Of a stretch of DNA of 64,000 nt, positions 1 to 9,129 are shown piece after piece. Under the pieces are notes generated by a model that searched no databases, was not told where the DNA came from, and saw only the letters and a list, made by a program, of their open reading frames with translations. The stretch is from NCBI RefSeq assembly GCF_036188265.1, contig NZ_CP108093.1, positions 3,864,001 to 3,928,000 on the forward strand. The letters run 5' to 3'. Both the position numbers and the translations under genes were made by a program. Every line of letters starts with the position of its first letter. Positions within the stretch are counted from its first letter, which is position 1. The DNA comes from Streptomyces sp. NBC_00247 (GTDB lineage Bacteria; Actinomycetota; Actinomycetes; Streptomycetales; Streptomycetaceae).

Positions 1-378
1 GACGAGGACGACGGCGAGTTCGGCGGTGGAGGCGCCGGTGACCATGTTGCGGGTGTACTGCACGTGGCCGGGGGTGTCGGCGAGGATGAACCGGCGCCGG
101 GGGGTGGCGAAGTAGCGGTAGGCGACGTCGATGGTGATGCCCTGCTCGCGCTCGGCGCGCAGGCCGTCGGTGAGGAGCGCGAGGTCGGGGGTGTCCTGGC
201 CGCGGTTGCGGGAGGCGTGCTCGACGGCTTCCAGCTGGTCGGTGAGGACCGACTTGGAGTCGTGGAGCAGGCGGCCGACGAGGGTGGACTTGCCGTCGTC
301 GACGGAGCCGGCGGTGGCGAAGCGCAGCAGTGTGGTCTCGGCCAGTGTTTCGTTCAACGGGTGTGTGGTGGTGGTCAT
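1..378 (-). CDS. cysN: Sulfate adenylyltransferase subunit 1 (GTPase), partial at window edge
   Basis: This is the N-terminal part (about 126 codons) of the large GTP-binding subunit of ATP sulfurylase, which with CysD makes adenosine 5'-phosphosulfate from ATP and sulfate. The start ATG (complement of 376-378) is followed by MTTTTHPLNETL and then the GTPase P-loop GSVDDGKST, typical of CysN/EF-Tu-like GTPases. The gene starts directly after the cysD stop codon, so the two are surely co-transcribed and probably translationally coupled. The rest lies outside the window, so a fused CysC (CysNC) cannot be excluded, although a separate cysC lies upstream. Confidence 0.93.
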   Translation of the reverse strand, partial: MTTTTHPLNETLAETTLLRFATAGSVDDGKSTLVGRLLHDSKSVLTDQLEAVEHASRNRGQDTPDLALLTDGLRAEREQGITIDVAYRYFATPRRRFILADTPGHVQYTRNMVTGASTAELAVVLV

Positions 379-1341
379 TTAGAAGTACCCCTCGCGCTTG
401 CGGTCTTCCATCGCGGCTTCGCTCATCTTGTCGTCGGCGCGGGTGGCGCCGCGTTCGGTGAGGCGGGAGGCGGCGATCTCGGTGATGACGGCGTCGAGGG
501 TGGTGGCGTCGGAGTCGACGGCTCCGGTGCAGGACATGTCGCCGACCGTGCGGTAGCGCACGAGGCGGGTCTGGGTGGGTTCGGTGTCCTTGGGGCCGCC
601 CCAGTCGCCGGCGGTGAGCCACATGCCGCCGCGGTCGAAGACCTCGCGGTGGTGGGCGAAGTAGATCTCGGGGAGCTGGATGTGTTCGCGCTGGATGTAC
701 TGCCAGACGTCGAGTTCGGTCCAGTTGGAGATCGGGAAGACGCGGACGTGTTCGCCGGGGGCGTGGCGGCCGTTGTAGAGCTGCCAGAGTTCGGGGCGCT
801 GGCGGCGGGGGTCCCACTGGGAGAACTCGTCGCGGAGGGAGAAGACGCGTTCTTTGGCGCGGGCCTTCTCCTCGTCGCGGCGTCCGCCGCCGAAGACGGC
901 GTCGAAGCGGTGGTGCTGGATGGCTTCGGTGAGGGGGACGGTCTGGAGGGGGTTGCGGGTGCCGTCGGGGCGTTCGCGCAGGGTGCCGGCGTCGATGTAG
1001 TCCTGGACGGAGGCGATGTGCAGGCGCAGTCCGTGGGCGGCGACGGTGCGGTCGCGGTAGTCGAGGACCTCTGGGAAGTTGTGTCCGGTGTCGACGTGCA
1101 GGAGCGTGAAGGGGATCGGTGCGGGGGCGAAGGCCTTCAGCGCGAGGTGGAGCATCACGATGGAGTCCTTGCCGCCGGAGAAGAGGATCACCGGCCGCTC
1201 GAACTCCCCCGCCACCTCGCGGAAGATGTGCACCGCCTCCGACTCCAGCGAGTCCAGGTGCGAGCGCCTGGGGCCCGTGGTTTCCGGGCCCGTGGTTTCC
1301 GGGGGCGTCGCGTGGGTGCCGGTCGTGAGGGTGTCGTTCAT
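379..1341 (-). CDS. cysD: Sulfate adenylyltransferase subunit 2
   Basis: CysD, 320 aa, is the catalytic subunit of ATP sulfurylase and belongs to the PP-loop/PAPS-reductase fold. It carries the PP-loop FSGGKDS about 55 residues in and the family block VFGGGRRDEEKARAKER. The start ATG overlaps the cysC stop (ATGA), which fixes the start. The N-terminus has a short in-frame direct repeat (PETTG twice, DNA about 1270-1300) before the conserved domain begins. It sits third in an operon sulfotransferase-cysC-cysD-cysN. No cysH (PAPS reductase) is seen between these genes, unlike assimilatory operons, so its product may feed sulfation. Confidence 0.95.
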   Translation of the reverse strand: MNDTLTTGTHATPPETTGPETTGPRRSHLDSLESEAVHIFREVAGEFERPVILFSGGKDSIVMLHLALKAFAPAPIPFTLLHVDTGHNFPEVLDYRDRTVAAHGLRLHIASVQDYIDAGTLRERPDGTRNPLQTVPLTEAIQHHRFDAVFGGGRRDEEKARAKERVFSLRDEFSQWDPRRQRPELWQLYNGRHAPGEHVRVFPISNWTELDVWQYIQREHIQLPEIYFAHHREVFDRGGMWLTAGDWGGPKDTEPTQTRLVRYRTVGDMSCTGAVDSDATTLDAVITEIAASRLTERGATRADDKMSEAAMEDRKREGYF

Positions 1342-1931
1342 GCGGGGTCCTCCCCGTCGTGCGGGACCGGTGCGCCGTGGCGGTCCGGTCCGTCGAGCAG
1401 TTCCAGGACGGCGTCGGCCGACTCGGCCACCGTCCGGCGGTGGGCCTCGATCCGCAGATCCGGCGATTCGGGTGCCTCGTACGGGTCGTCCACGCCGGTG
1501 AGGCCGCTGATCCGGCCCGCCGCCTGCTGGGCGTACAGCCCCTTCACGTCGCGTACCGAGCAGACGTCCACCGGCGTCGCGACATGGACCTCCAGATAGC
1601 GGGTGCCGCTCTTCGCGTGCCGGGCGCGGACCGCCTCGCGGCTGTCGGCGTACGGGGCGATGACCGGGACGACGGTGACGACACCGTTGCGGGCGAGGAC
1701 CTCGGCGACCAGCCCGATGCGCTGGACGTTGGTGTACCGGTCCTCGCGGGAGAAGCCGAGCCCCGCCGAGAGGAACGTACGGATCTCGTCGCCGTCCAGC
1801 ACCTCGACCCGGCGGCCCGAGGCGCGCAGCCGCTCCTCGACCGCGCGGGCCACGGTGCTCTTGCCGGAGCTGGGCAGGCCGGTCAGCCACACGGTGGCGC
1901 CGCCGGACGGAATGCGGCAGGGATTCAGCAC
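1338..1931 (-). CDS. cysC: Adenylyl-sulfate kinase (APS kinase)
   Basis: CysC, 197 aa, phosphorylates APS to PAPS. It has the P-loop GLPSSGKST (residues 18-26), the conserved FSREDRYTN block of APS kinases, and the C-terminal VKGLYAQ region. The start chosen is GTG at 1931, giving VLNPCRIPSGG before the P-loop. It overlaps the end of the sulfotransferase gene by 7 bases (GTGCTGA), an arrangement typical of coupled translation; longer upstream starts would overlap that gene deeply. The tight overlap with a sulfotransferase suggests that PAPS made here is a sulfate donor. Confidence 0.94.
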   Translation of the reverse strand: MLNPCRIPSGGATVWLTGLPSSGKSTVARAVEERLRASGRRVEVLDGDEIRTFLSAGLGFSREDRYTNVQRIGLVAEVLARNGVVTVVPVIAPYADSREAVRARHAKSGTRYLEVHVATPVDVCSVRDVKGLYAQQAAGRISGLTGVDDPYEAPESPDLRIEAHRRTVAESADAVLELLDGPDRHGAPVPHDGEDPA

Positions 1932-2776
1932 GGGTACCCCCAGGCGCGGGAGATCTCGCGCAGGCGCGCGGGTACTTCTTCGGCGGAAGGCAGAGCGCGG
2001 GCCCGCTGGATTCGACCGGATTTGATGTTGTCGCTCCAGTCCCCGATGAATGCCTGGAAAGGGCCGTGGTCCTGCTTCCCGTAATTCAGCATGTCCGGCG
2101 TCCATTCGACGCCGATGAATTCGCAGATTTCCTTGGTGACGGCGGCGGGGTCCTCCGTCAATTCCTCGTACCGCACGGTGAGGCCGGGCAGGGCGGCGCG
2201 CGCCTCGTGGACGGCGTCCACGTACGTCTTCACCTCGGACACGGTCGCGTCGAGGTCGCGGTCGGGGCGGCCGTTGATGAGCGAACTGACCATGGAGGCC
2301 GGGTGGCGGAGGAGGAAGACGAACCGGGCGTCGGGCCAGGCCTCGTGGAGCCGCCGCCAGATGAGGGCGTTGCCCGGCGTCTTGTCGACGATGACGTCTT
2401 TGCCGCTGTGCACCAGCTCGCGGTGGAGGACCCGGTCCCAGAGCAGATGTTCCAGTTCTTCCTGGTCAAGGCCGAGTTTGTCCATCGCCTTCTCGCTGTA
2501 CGCCTTCTGCAGGCGCACCTCCAGGGTGCGCAGGTGCATCTCGTGCGGGGCGCGCACCGACGGGTGGCTGTTGAGCAGTACCCGCAGCAGGGTCGAGCCG
2601 GAACGTACGGAGGAGATGACGAAGACGGGGTCCGGAACCAGCCGCGCGCCCCGGGGGGCGGGCCTCGCGGGTGCCGGTCGTCGGGTGGTCGTCGCGCCCA
2701 CGCGGTTCCTCAGGGCGCGCAACGTCCGGCGGGCCCGGCGGACGGCCGCCCTCACCCGTGGGTCGTGCTGGAGCAT
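1925..2776 (-). CDS. PAPS-dependent sulfotransferase
   Basis: A 283-aa soluble sulfotransferase of the Sulfotransfer_1/3 type, which transfers sulfate from PAPS to a hydroxyl or amino group. The 5'-phosphosulfate loop is VISSVRSGSTLL (residues about 53-64), and the 3'-phosphate site lies around FVFLLRHPASMVSSLI (about 151-166). The first 45 residues are Arg/Ala/Pro-rich and lack a signal peptide. It is the first gene of the operon with cysC, cysD and cysN, which would supply its PAPS. The acceptor cannot be told from sequence; a glycolipid, polysaccharide or natural product are all possible. The neighbouring divergent nucleotide-sugar gene makes a sugar-containing acceptor an attractive but unproven idea. 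Confidence 0.88.
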   Translation of the reverse strand: MLQHDPRVRAAVRRARRTLRALRNRVGATTTRRPAPARPAPRGARLVPDPVFVISSVRSGSTLLRVLLNSHPSVRAPHEMHLRTLEVRLQKAYSEKAMDKLGLDQEELEHLLWDRVLHRELVHSGKDVIVDKTPGNALIWRRLHEAWPDARFVFLLRHPASMVSSLINGRPDRDLDATVSEVKTYVDAVHEARAALPGLTVRYEELTEDPAAVTKEICEFIGVEWTPDMLNYGKQDHGPFQAFIGDWSDNIKSGRIQRARALPSAEEVPARLREISRAWGYPC

Positions 2777-2928
2777 TCGGTTCGTACCTCCTCGGACATG
2801 CGGAATTCCGCACTGCGTACCCCGAGTTTTATTACGGGTTCATTAAACGGCCGTGATTCGAAACTGTGCGGCGCGTGAGATCTTTCTGAGATATTGATGA
2901 GAAAGGGGGTTGTGTTACCGTCGCCTGC
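2777..2928. promoter_or_regulatory. Divergent promoter region, sulfation operon / dehydratase gene
   Basis: This 152-bp gap separates two divergent transcription units and is clearly more AT-rich than its surroundings (runs such as TTTTATTACGGGTTCATTAAAC). It must hold the promoters of both units. A purine-rich GAGAAAGGGGG (about 2896-2906) is the best ribosome-binding candidate for the rightward gene. No clear operator palindrome was recognised. Confidence 0.4.
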
Positions 2929-4023
2929 GTGCGGAAAGATACAATTCCAGGAGTCGATTTCCGGAACGGGGTGGAGGAATCGCCGCCGTCGCCGGACGGG
3001 ACGGCGCGGGGCGGGCGAGCCCCGGGGGAGGGCCGTGGGGACCCGGCCGGTCCGACCCGTCTTCTCGTCACCGGCGGAGCGGGCTTCGTCGGTTCCGCGT
3101 ACGTACGCCATGTGCTGGGCCCCGACGGGCCGGGCGACGTGACCGTCACCGTCCTGGACAAGCTGACCCACGCGGGCACCCTGACCAACCTCACGACCGT
3201 GCTCGCCGACCCCCGGTTCGGCTTCGTGCACGGGGACGTCTGCGATCCGGCGGTCGTCGCCCGGCTGGCCGCCCGGCACGACGAGATCGTGCACTTCGCG
3301 GCCGAGACGCACGTGGACCGGTCGGTCGACGGTACGGCCGTCTTCGTGTCGACCAACGTGCTCGGTACGCAGACCCTCGCGGAGGCCGCCCTGCGCGGCG
3401 GGGTCCGCAGGTTCGTCCACATCTCCACCGACGAGGTGTACGGCCACGGGGGCGCGGGCCCGCGGGCCGAGGACGCCCCGCTCGCCCCCGACTCCCCGTA
3501 CTCCGCGTCGAAGGCGTCCTCCGACCTGATCGCGCTGGCCCACCACCACACCCACGGACTGGACGTCCGCGTCGTCCGGGCGGCCCGCACCTACGGGCCG
3601 CACCAGTTCCCCGAGCACACCGTGCCGTACCTCGTGACCCGTCTGATGGGCGGCCTCGACGTGCCGCGCGGAAGCGGAGGCGGGCGGGCGCGGGACTGGC
3701 TGCACGTCGAGGACCACTGCCGGGGCATCGAACTCGCCCGGACCCGGGGGCGCCCCGGCGGTACGTACAACCTCGGCGGTGGCGCGGAGCTGAGCGAGGA
3801 GCAGCTGACCGGGCTCCTCGCGGAGCTGTGCGGCGGCCCCCCGGCGGACCGTCGCGCAGAGGCCTCCTCGGGTACGGACGGCGCCCCGCGACCCGGCGCC
3901 ACCCGGTCGCGCGCCTGTTCGGAACTGGGCTACCGGCCGCGCCGCGCGCTCACCGAGGGGCTCGCCGAGACCACCGCCTGGTACCGGGACAACCGTGCCT
4001 GGTGGGAGCCCCTCACCTCCTGA
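2929..4023 (+). CDS. dTDP-glucose 4,6-dehydratase-like NAD-dependent epimerase/dehydratase
   Basis: A 364-aa short-chain dehydrogenase of the RmlB (RfbB) family, which converts dTDP-glucose to dTDP-4-keto-6-deoxyglucose. It has the NAD site VTGGAGFVGS (about 46-55), the active-site block STDEVYG, the catalytic YSASK pair, and the family motif YGPHQFPE. The spacing of these motifs fits RmlB more than other epimerases. The N-terminus has about 40 extra residues before the Rossmann fold; a start at GTG 2971 is also possible. No rmlA, rmlC or rmlD is adjacent and no glycosyltransferase is nearby, so it is an orphan copy; the exact substrate is inferred. Confidence 0.82.
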   Translation: MRKDTIPGVDFRNGVEESPPSPDGTARGGRAPGEGRGDPAGPTRLLVTGGAGFVGSAYVRHVLGPDGPGDVTVTVLDKLTHAGTLTNLTTVLADPRFGFVHGDVCDPAVVARLAARHDEIVHFAAETHVDRSVDGTAVFVSTNVLGTQTLAEAALRGGVRRFVHISTDEVYGHGGAGPRAEDAPLAPDSPYSASKASSDLIALAHHHTHGLDVRVVRAARTYGPHQFPEHTVPYLVTRLMGGLDVPRGSGGGRARDWLHVEDHCRGIELARTRGRPGGTYNLGGGAELSEEQLTGLLAELCGGPPADRRAEASSGTDGAPRPGATRSRACSELGYRPRRALTEGLAETTAWYRDNRAWWEPLTS

Positions 4024-4228
4024 CCGGGCCCGGGCTCGGCCCGGCCCGCAGGGAGACGCGTGGGGGTACGGACGGGGGCGCGGCGGGGGCGGCGGGCGCG
4101 GCGGGGGTGCGTACGGGGCATTCCGGGCGGGAGTGAACCGGAACGAAGCACTCAACTCGACCTGTTGACGGTTCTCGGACACTTAGACGAGGTCAAGGCA
4201 GTGTCCTAACGTCACGTCACTCGGTTAG

Positions 4229-5881
4229 ATGAGTGTGGACACCAGAACGCCTCGGTTCGACGATCAACCCGCCCTGAGCATGACCAAGGTGGACAGCGAC
4301 CCCGCGCAGGTCATCGTCAACCACGCCAGCTTCCGGGTGCAGCTTCCCCCGGGTCAGCGCGCACGGCTGCGGGGTGCGGCTCCGGTCGGCGCCGCACGCG
4401 TCCCGGCGATGAGCGGAGCGGGGGGGCGCAGGAGGGCCCCGGTCGTCTGGAGCGGGAGGTCGGAGCCGGGCGACCCGGGGGCGTCGGGCCTGCTCCAGGC
4501 CGTACGCAACTCCTCCACCGGCCACCTGGACGGCCGCACGGCCACCGGTGCCACCCGGCTCGTCCCGCGCCTGGACGAGACGCAGCCCAACCCGGTACTG
4601 CCGTCCTCGCGGCGCACGGGCGGCCCGCTCCTCCCGCCCATGCGGCAGGCGGTCGGCGCGTACGACGGGTCCGGCCCCGCGTACGACGGCGCGAGCAGTG
4701 GATACGACGGCGGTTTCGACCGGTACGACGAGAAGTTCGGCGACGACCGGTTCGGCGACGACCGGTTCGAGGACGACCCGGACGAGGACCCCGAGGTCCG
4801 TGACCGGCGGACCGCCGGCGACTCCGTCCGGCACGCCTACTACCCGGGCCGCCGCATGAACCTCGGCGTCGTCCTCTTCCCGCTCCGCGTCTTCCTCGGC
4901 TTCATCTCCATCTACGCGGGCATGGGCAAGCTCAGCGACCCCGTCTTCTTCGACGGCGGCGAACGCGGCTCCATGGTCAAGTGGCTGAACTCGCTCCACC
5001 CGTGGGAGACGGCCGAACCGCTGCGCGAAGCCGCCCTCACGCACCCGGTCGGCGCCGGCCTCACCGTCGCCTTCCTGCAGGTCGTCGTCGGTGTGCTCAC
5101 GGTCCTCGGCCTCTGGCAGCGCGTCGCCGCCGCCTTCGGCGCGCTGCTCTCCGCCGCGCTGCTGGTGACGGTCAGCTGGCACACCGTCGCCGTGTTCGAC
5201 GCCCCGGACATCATCTTCCTCGCGGCCTGGAGCCCGCTCGTCATCGCGGGCGCCCCGGTCTACTCGGTGGACGCCCGCCTCGCCGGCGAGGCGTGGCGCC
5301 GGCTCGGCCCGCGCTCCGGGATCTGGGATCTGCGCAGCCGGGTACTGCGGCGCGGATCGGTCCTGGCGAGCGTGGTCGTCGGACTCACGCTGCTCGTCGG
5401 CTCCGTGCTGGGTGGCGCGGTCCGTTCCACCCAGGTCGTGACCGTGCCGGGCCCGAACGAGAAGCCGACCAACCAGCTTCCCGGAGTCCCGCTCCCGGAG
5501 GAGACCCCCGAGAAGCCCAAGGCGCCGAAGAAGCCGGTCCGGGAGAACACCCCCGTGCCGTCCCGCTCCGTCGCCCCGGTGACTCCGTCCGCCGAGCGCA
5601 CCAGCCCGAGCAGCGGGGCCACCGCCGGAGAGACCTCCACCGGTACGGGCGCCGAGCCGAGTGCGACCCAGGGCACCGTCCAGCAGCCCTCGCGGCAGGA
5701 GACGCCTCCGCAGGCGCCGCCGTCCACCAGCGCCGGCCCGTCCTCCTCGGGTTCCACCACCGGTGGGGGCGACGGGGGCGGTGCCACCGGCGGCGACTCC
5801 TCGGACCCGTCCGACGGCGACAGCGGTGCCGACTCGACCTCCGGCGGCGGCCGGAACCCGCTCGGCGGCCTCCTCGGCTGA
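4229..5881 (+). CDS. DoxX family membrane protein with long polar extensions
   Basis: A 550-aa integral membrane protein. Residues about 210-360 form a four-helix DoxX-like domain, starting RMNLGVVLFPLRVFLGFISIY followed by GMGKL, with an acidic hinge between helices. A further hydrophobic segment lies near 380-395. The N-terminal 200 residues are charged and repetitive (DRFGDDRFEDD), and the C-terminal 160 residues are rich in Pro, Ser, Thr and Gly and probably lie outside the membrane. DoxX proteins are small membrane proteins of poorly defined function, some linked to thiol or quinone redox. No operon partner is visible; transcription ends at the strong hairpin just downstream. Confidence 0.8.
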   Translation: MSVDTRTPRFDDQPALSMTKVDSDPAQVIVNHASFRVQLPPGQRARLRGAAPVGAARVPAMSGAGGRRRAPVVWSGRSEPGDPGASGLLQAVRNSSTGHLDGRTATGATRLVPRLDETQPNPVLPSSRRTGGPLLPPMRQAVGAYDGSGPAYDGASSGYDGGFDRYDEKFGDDRFGDDRFEDDPDEDPEVRDRRTAGDSVRHAYYPGRRMNLGVVLFPLRVFLGFISIYAGMGKLSDPVFFDGGERGSMVKWLNSLHPWETAEPLREAALTHPVGAGLTVAFLQVVVGVLTVLGLWQRVAAAFGALLSAALLVTVSWHTVAVFDAPDIIFLAAWSPLVIAGAPVYSVDARLAGEAWRRLGPRSGIWDLRSRVLRRGSVLASVVVGLTLLVGSVLGGAVRSTQVVTVPGPNEKPTNQLPGVPLPEETPEKPKAPKKPVRENTPVPSRSVAPVTPSAERTSPSSGATAGETSTGTGAEPSATQGTVQQPSRQETPPQAPPSTSAGPSSSGSTTGGGDGGGATGGDSSDPSDGDSGADSTSGGGRNPLGGLLG

Positions 5882-5916
5882 GGGCGTACCCGGGTAGTAC
5901 GTGGCCCCGGATAGCA

Positions 5917-5961
5917 CGGGGAAGAGGTCCCACCGGACGTTCCGGTGGGACCTCTTCCCCG
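5917..5961. terminator. Bidirectional hairpin terminator between convergent genes
   Basis: A perfect 21-bp stem (5917-5937 with 5941-5961) around a 3-nt loop. It lies just after the DoxX gene and before the end of the leftward nucleotidyltransferase gene, so it can end transcription from both sides. Confidence 0.85.
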
Positions 5962-5978
5962 TTCGGGACCGCGTGGGC

Positions 5979-6002
5979 GTACGGGTACGGGTACGGGTAC
6001 GG
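5979..6002. repeat. Hexanucleotide tandem repeat (GTACGG x4)
   Basis: Four exact copies of GTACGG in the spacer between two convergent genes. It is noncoding and likely a slippage product. Confidence 0.85.
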
Positions 6003-6081
6003 CTCGGGCACCGGGCCTGCGTACGTACGCGAACAGCGCCGTCGCCCCGGCCGGGCGGGCGGGCCGGGTGGGCCGCGGGGG

Positions 6082-6801
6082 TCAGCCGGAGTGCGCGCCG
6101 AGTTCCTTGGCGGCCTCGGTGAGGTCCTTGGCCGTGTCGATGGCCCGCCAGTAGGCGCCCTGCGGCAGCGGGTATCCGGCGAGCAGACGCTCGCGCGCCA
6201 GCCGCGGGAAGGTGGTCCGCTCGTGGTCGCCCCGGTCGGGCAGCAGCTCCGTGAAGGCCGGCGAGAACACGTACACGCCGGCGTTGATCAGGTACGGGGA
6301 CGGCGGCGACTCGATGAAGTCGGTGATGTGCCCGAACGCGTCCGTCTCCACGGCACCCCACGGAATGCGCGGGCGGGCCAGGGCGAGCGTGGCCGTGGCG
6401 TCGCGCTCCGCGTGGAACGCGGCCATCTCCCGCAGCGAGAAACGGGTCCAGATGTCGCCGTTCGTGGCGTACCAGGGCTGCTCCGGATCGGGCAGCCGGG
6501 CGGCGGCGTACTTCAGCCCACCGCCACGCCCCAGGGGCTCGTTCTCGACGACCGTCATCACGTTCAGCGGGAGGACGGCGGAATCCAGCCACTCCTGGAG
6601 CACTTCGGCAAGATGGCCGCAGGAGATCACGACGTCGGTGACGCCCTCGGCGGCCAGCCAGGAAAGCTGATGGCCGATGATCGGGGTCCCGGTGCCCGGG
6701 ATCTCGACCATCGGCTTGGGGCGGTCATCGGTGTACGGCCGCAGCCGCGACCCCTGGCCACCGGCCAGGACCACGGCTTGCGTCGGATACGTATGCAGCA
6801 T
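6082..6801 (-). CDS. Sugar-phosphate nucleotidyltransferase
   Basis: A 239-aa nucleotidyltransferase (NTP_transferase/GT-A fold), which joins a nucleoside triphosphate and a sugar 1-phosphate into an NDP-sugar. The signature LAGGQGSRLRPYT (residues 13-25) is followed by DRPKPMVEIPG. The metal-binding block is YATNGDIW, and SPYLINAGVYVFSP matches the family. It lacks the extra C-terminal beta-helix of GlmU or ManC, so it is the short RfbA/GCD1-like form. The sugar and base cannot be fixed from sequence. The start ATG at 6801 opens immediately on the domain. Confidence 0.85.
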   Translation of the reverse strand: MLHTYPTQAVVLAGGQGSRLRPYTDDRPKPMVEIPGTGTPIIGHQLSWLAAEGVTDVVISCGHLAEVLQEWLDSAVLPLNVMTVVENEPLGRGGGLKYAAARLPDPEQPWYATNGDIWTRFSLREMAAFHAERDATATLALARPRIPWGAVETDAFGHITDFIESPPSPYLINAGVYVFSPAFTELLPDRGDHERTTFPRLARERLLAGYPLPQGAYWRAIDTAKDLTEAAKELGAHSG

Positions 6802-6848
6802 GCCAGGCACGATATGCCGTGCCGGCCGGTCACGGTCCGCAGAGCGGG

Positions 6849-7262
6849 TCAGCTGAACTGTGCGACGCCCGAGGCGAACGACGTGTCGCAGACCGGCCGC
6901 GAGAAGCGGTGCGCGCGCGTCGGGCCGTACTGCTCGACGGCCGCCTTGCCGAGCGCCTTGGCGATCGACATGCAGTGCCGGGCGAGCGAGGGCTTCTCCT
7001 CCACGGCCCGCTGAAGGTCCGTCAGGGCGACGCCCGGGTCCTTCTCCTTGAGTTCGACGAGCAGCTTCTCGCGCAGGATGTCCTGCGGCGCGAGCGGCTT
7101 GGCCTTCTGCGACACGGTCGCCGAGGCCGTGGTCAGCAGCTGTGTGTCCGTGTTCGGTGCTGACCACGGCACGCGGGTGACCGCGAGCGTCCCGGACAGG
7201 ACCATGACGACGGGCAGGACGAAGGCGAGAGTTCGGCCGATTCGGCGCGCGGTGTGGGTCAC
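6849..7262 (-). CDS. Small exported or membrane-anchored protein of unknown function
   Basis: A 137-aa protein starting at GTG 7262 (VTHTARRIGRTLAFVLPVV). Residues about 7-26 form an N-terminal membrane segment after an Arg-rich stretch, so the rest is probably outside the cell. The exported part has two conserved-looking Cys residues (HCMS and PVCDTSF), which could form a disulfide. No domain was recognised. It lies 47 bp upstream of the nucleotidyltransferase gene on the same strand and may share its transcript. Confidence 0.65.
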   Translation of the reverse strand: MTHTARRIGRTLAFVLPVVMVLSGTLAVTRVPWSAPNTDTQLLTTASATVSQKAKPLAPQDILREKLLVELKEKDPGVALTDLQRAVEEKPSLARHCMSIAKALGKAAVEQYGPTRAHRFSRPVCDTSFASGVAQFS

Positions 7263-7489
7263 GCAACGAGCGTAGCGTTCCGTGATGGTACGACGACCTT
7301 CCGTCACTCTCGCGGGGGAGAGTTCGAGCGCATTTTTCGAATCCGAGGTTGACGGAGAGGGGCAAAATGCCCCGAGTGGGACCGGTATACACCGCTCAAG
7401 CCGGTCCCGGGCGCCAAACCTGCCGGACCGCAGGGGTGCGTACCGACGGTGGCGGGGGTGCGTACTGACGGGTGCGGGGGTGTGCACGA

Positions 7490-7527
7490 CGACGGCCCCG
7501 CCTCCTGGGAAGGAGACGGGGCCGTCG
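7490..7527. terminator. Hairpin terminator downstream of msiK
   Basis: A 17-bp stem with one mismatch (7490-7506 with 7511-7527) and a GGGA loop. It lies 70 bp past the msiK stop codon on the minus strand. Confidence 0.75.
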
Positions 7528-7597
7528 GTACGTTCAGCCGCTGCCGGGCGGTCAGGCGCCCGCGCGGTGGTGCTCCCCAGCCCGGGAGCGTGGTCGA

Positions 7598-8734
<1,137 letters not shown>

Positions 8735-8859
8735 GCGGATGCTTCTCCTTCACCGGCAGGAACGTGCCGGACGATCCGAGTAACGGAGTGATTTGGTCCA
8801 CTCGGGTGAACCCGATGCGACGCTACCTGGCGTTTTCCGTTCTGTCTGTAGTTCAGGCC

Positions 8860-8874
8860 ACGTGAATTTCACGT
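8860..8874. promoter_or_regulatory. Palindrome between msiK and tRNA-Thr
   Basis: A perfect 7-bp inverted repeat around one base (ACGTGAA-T-TTCACGT). It lies 126 bp upstream of the msiK start and 50 bp upstream of the tRNA. It could be an operator for either unit; the binding protein is unknown. Confidence 0.35.
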
Positions 8875-8924
8875 CCTGGACACACGCCGCATTGGTTACA
8901 CTGCACGGGCACGCGCCCGCGCTC

Positions 8925-8999
8925 GCCTCCTTAGCTCAGTCCGGCCAGAGCAACGCACTTGTAATGCGTAGGTCGTCGGTTCGAATCCGACAGGGGGCT
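8925..8999 (+). tRNA. tRNA-Thr (anticodon UGU)
   Basis: A complete 75-nt cloverleaf. The acceptor stem GCCTCCT pairs with AGGGGGC, the discriminator is T, and the D-arm contains TTAGCTCAGT. The anticodon stem ACGCA/TGCGT holds the loop CTTGTAA, so the anticodon is TGT. The T-arm has GGTTCGAATCC. The CCA end is not encoded. It is followed at once by a strong terminator. Confidence 0.97.
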
Positions 9000-9004
9000 C
9001 GGTG

Positions 9005-9039
9005 AAACCCCAGGTCACGTAGCCCGTGACCTGGGGTTT
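9005..9039 (+). terminator. Terminator of tRNA-Thr
   Basis: A perfect 15-bp stem (9005-9019 with 9025-9039), a 5-nt loop and a TTTT tail right after the tRNA. Confidence 0.92.
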
Positions 9040-9129
9040 TCTGTTCGGTGGACGCGGACGTGCACGGGTGCGGCGCCCGCCCGGTCGCGTCAGTCCAGCC
9101 GTACCCGCGGATGCGGGCGGACCCGGCCG

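Noticed and set aside
64..1599. A 511-codon plus frame over the cys genes
   Set aside because: Shadow of cysD and cysC; low-complexity Gly/Val/Glu-rich translation with no motifs.
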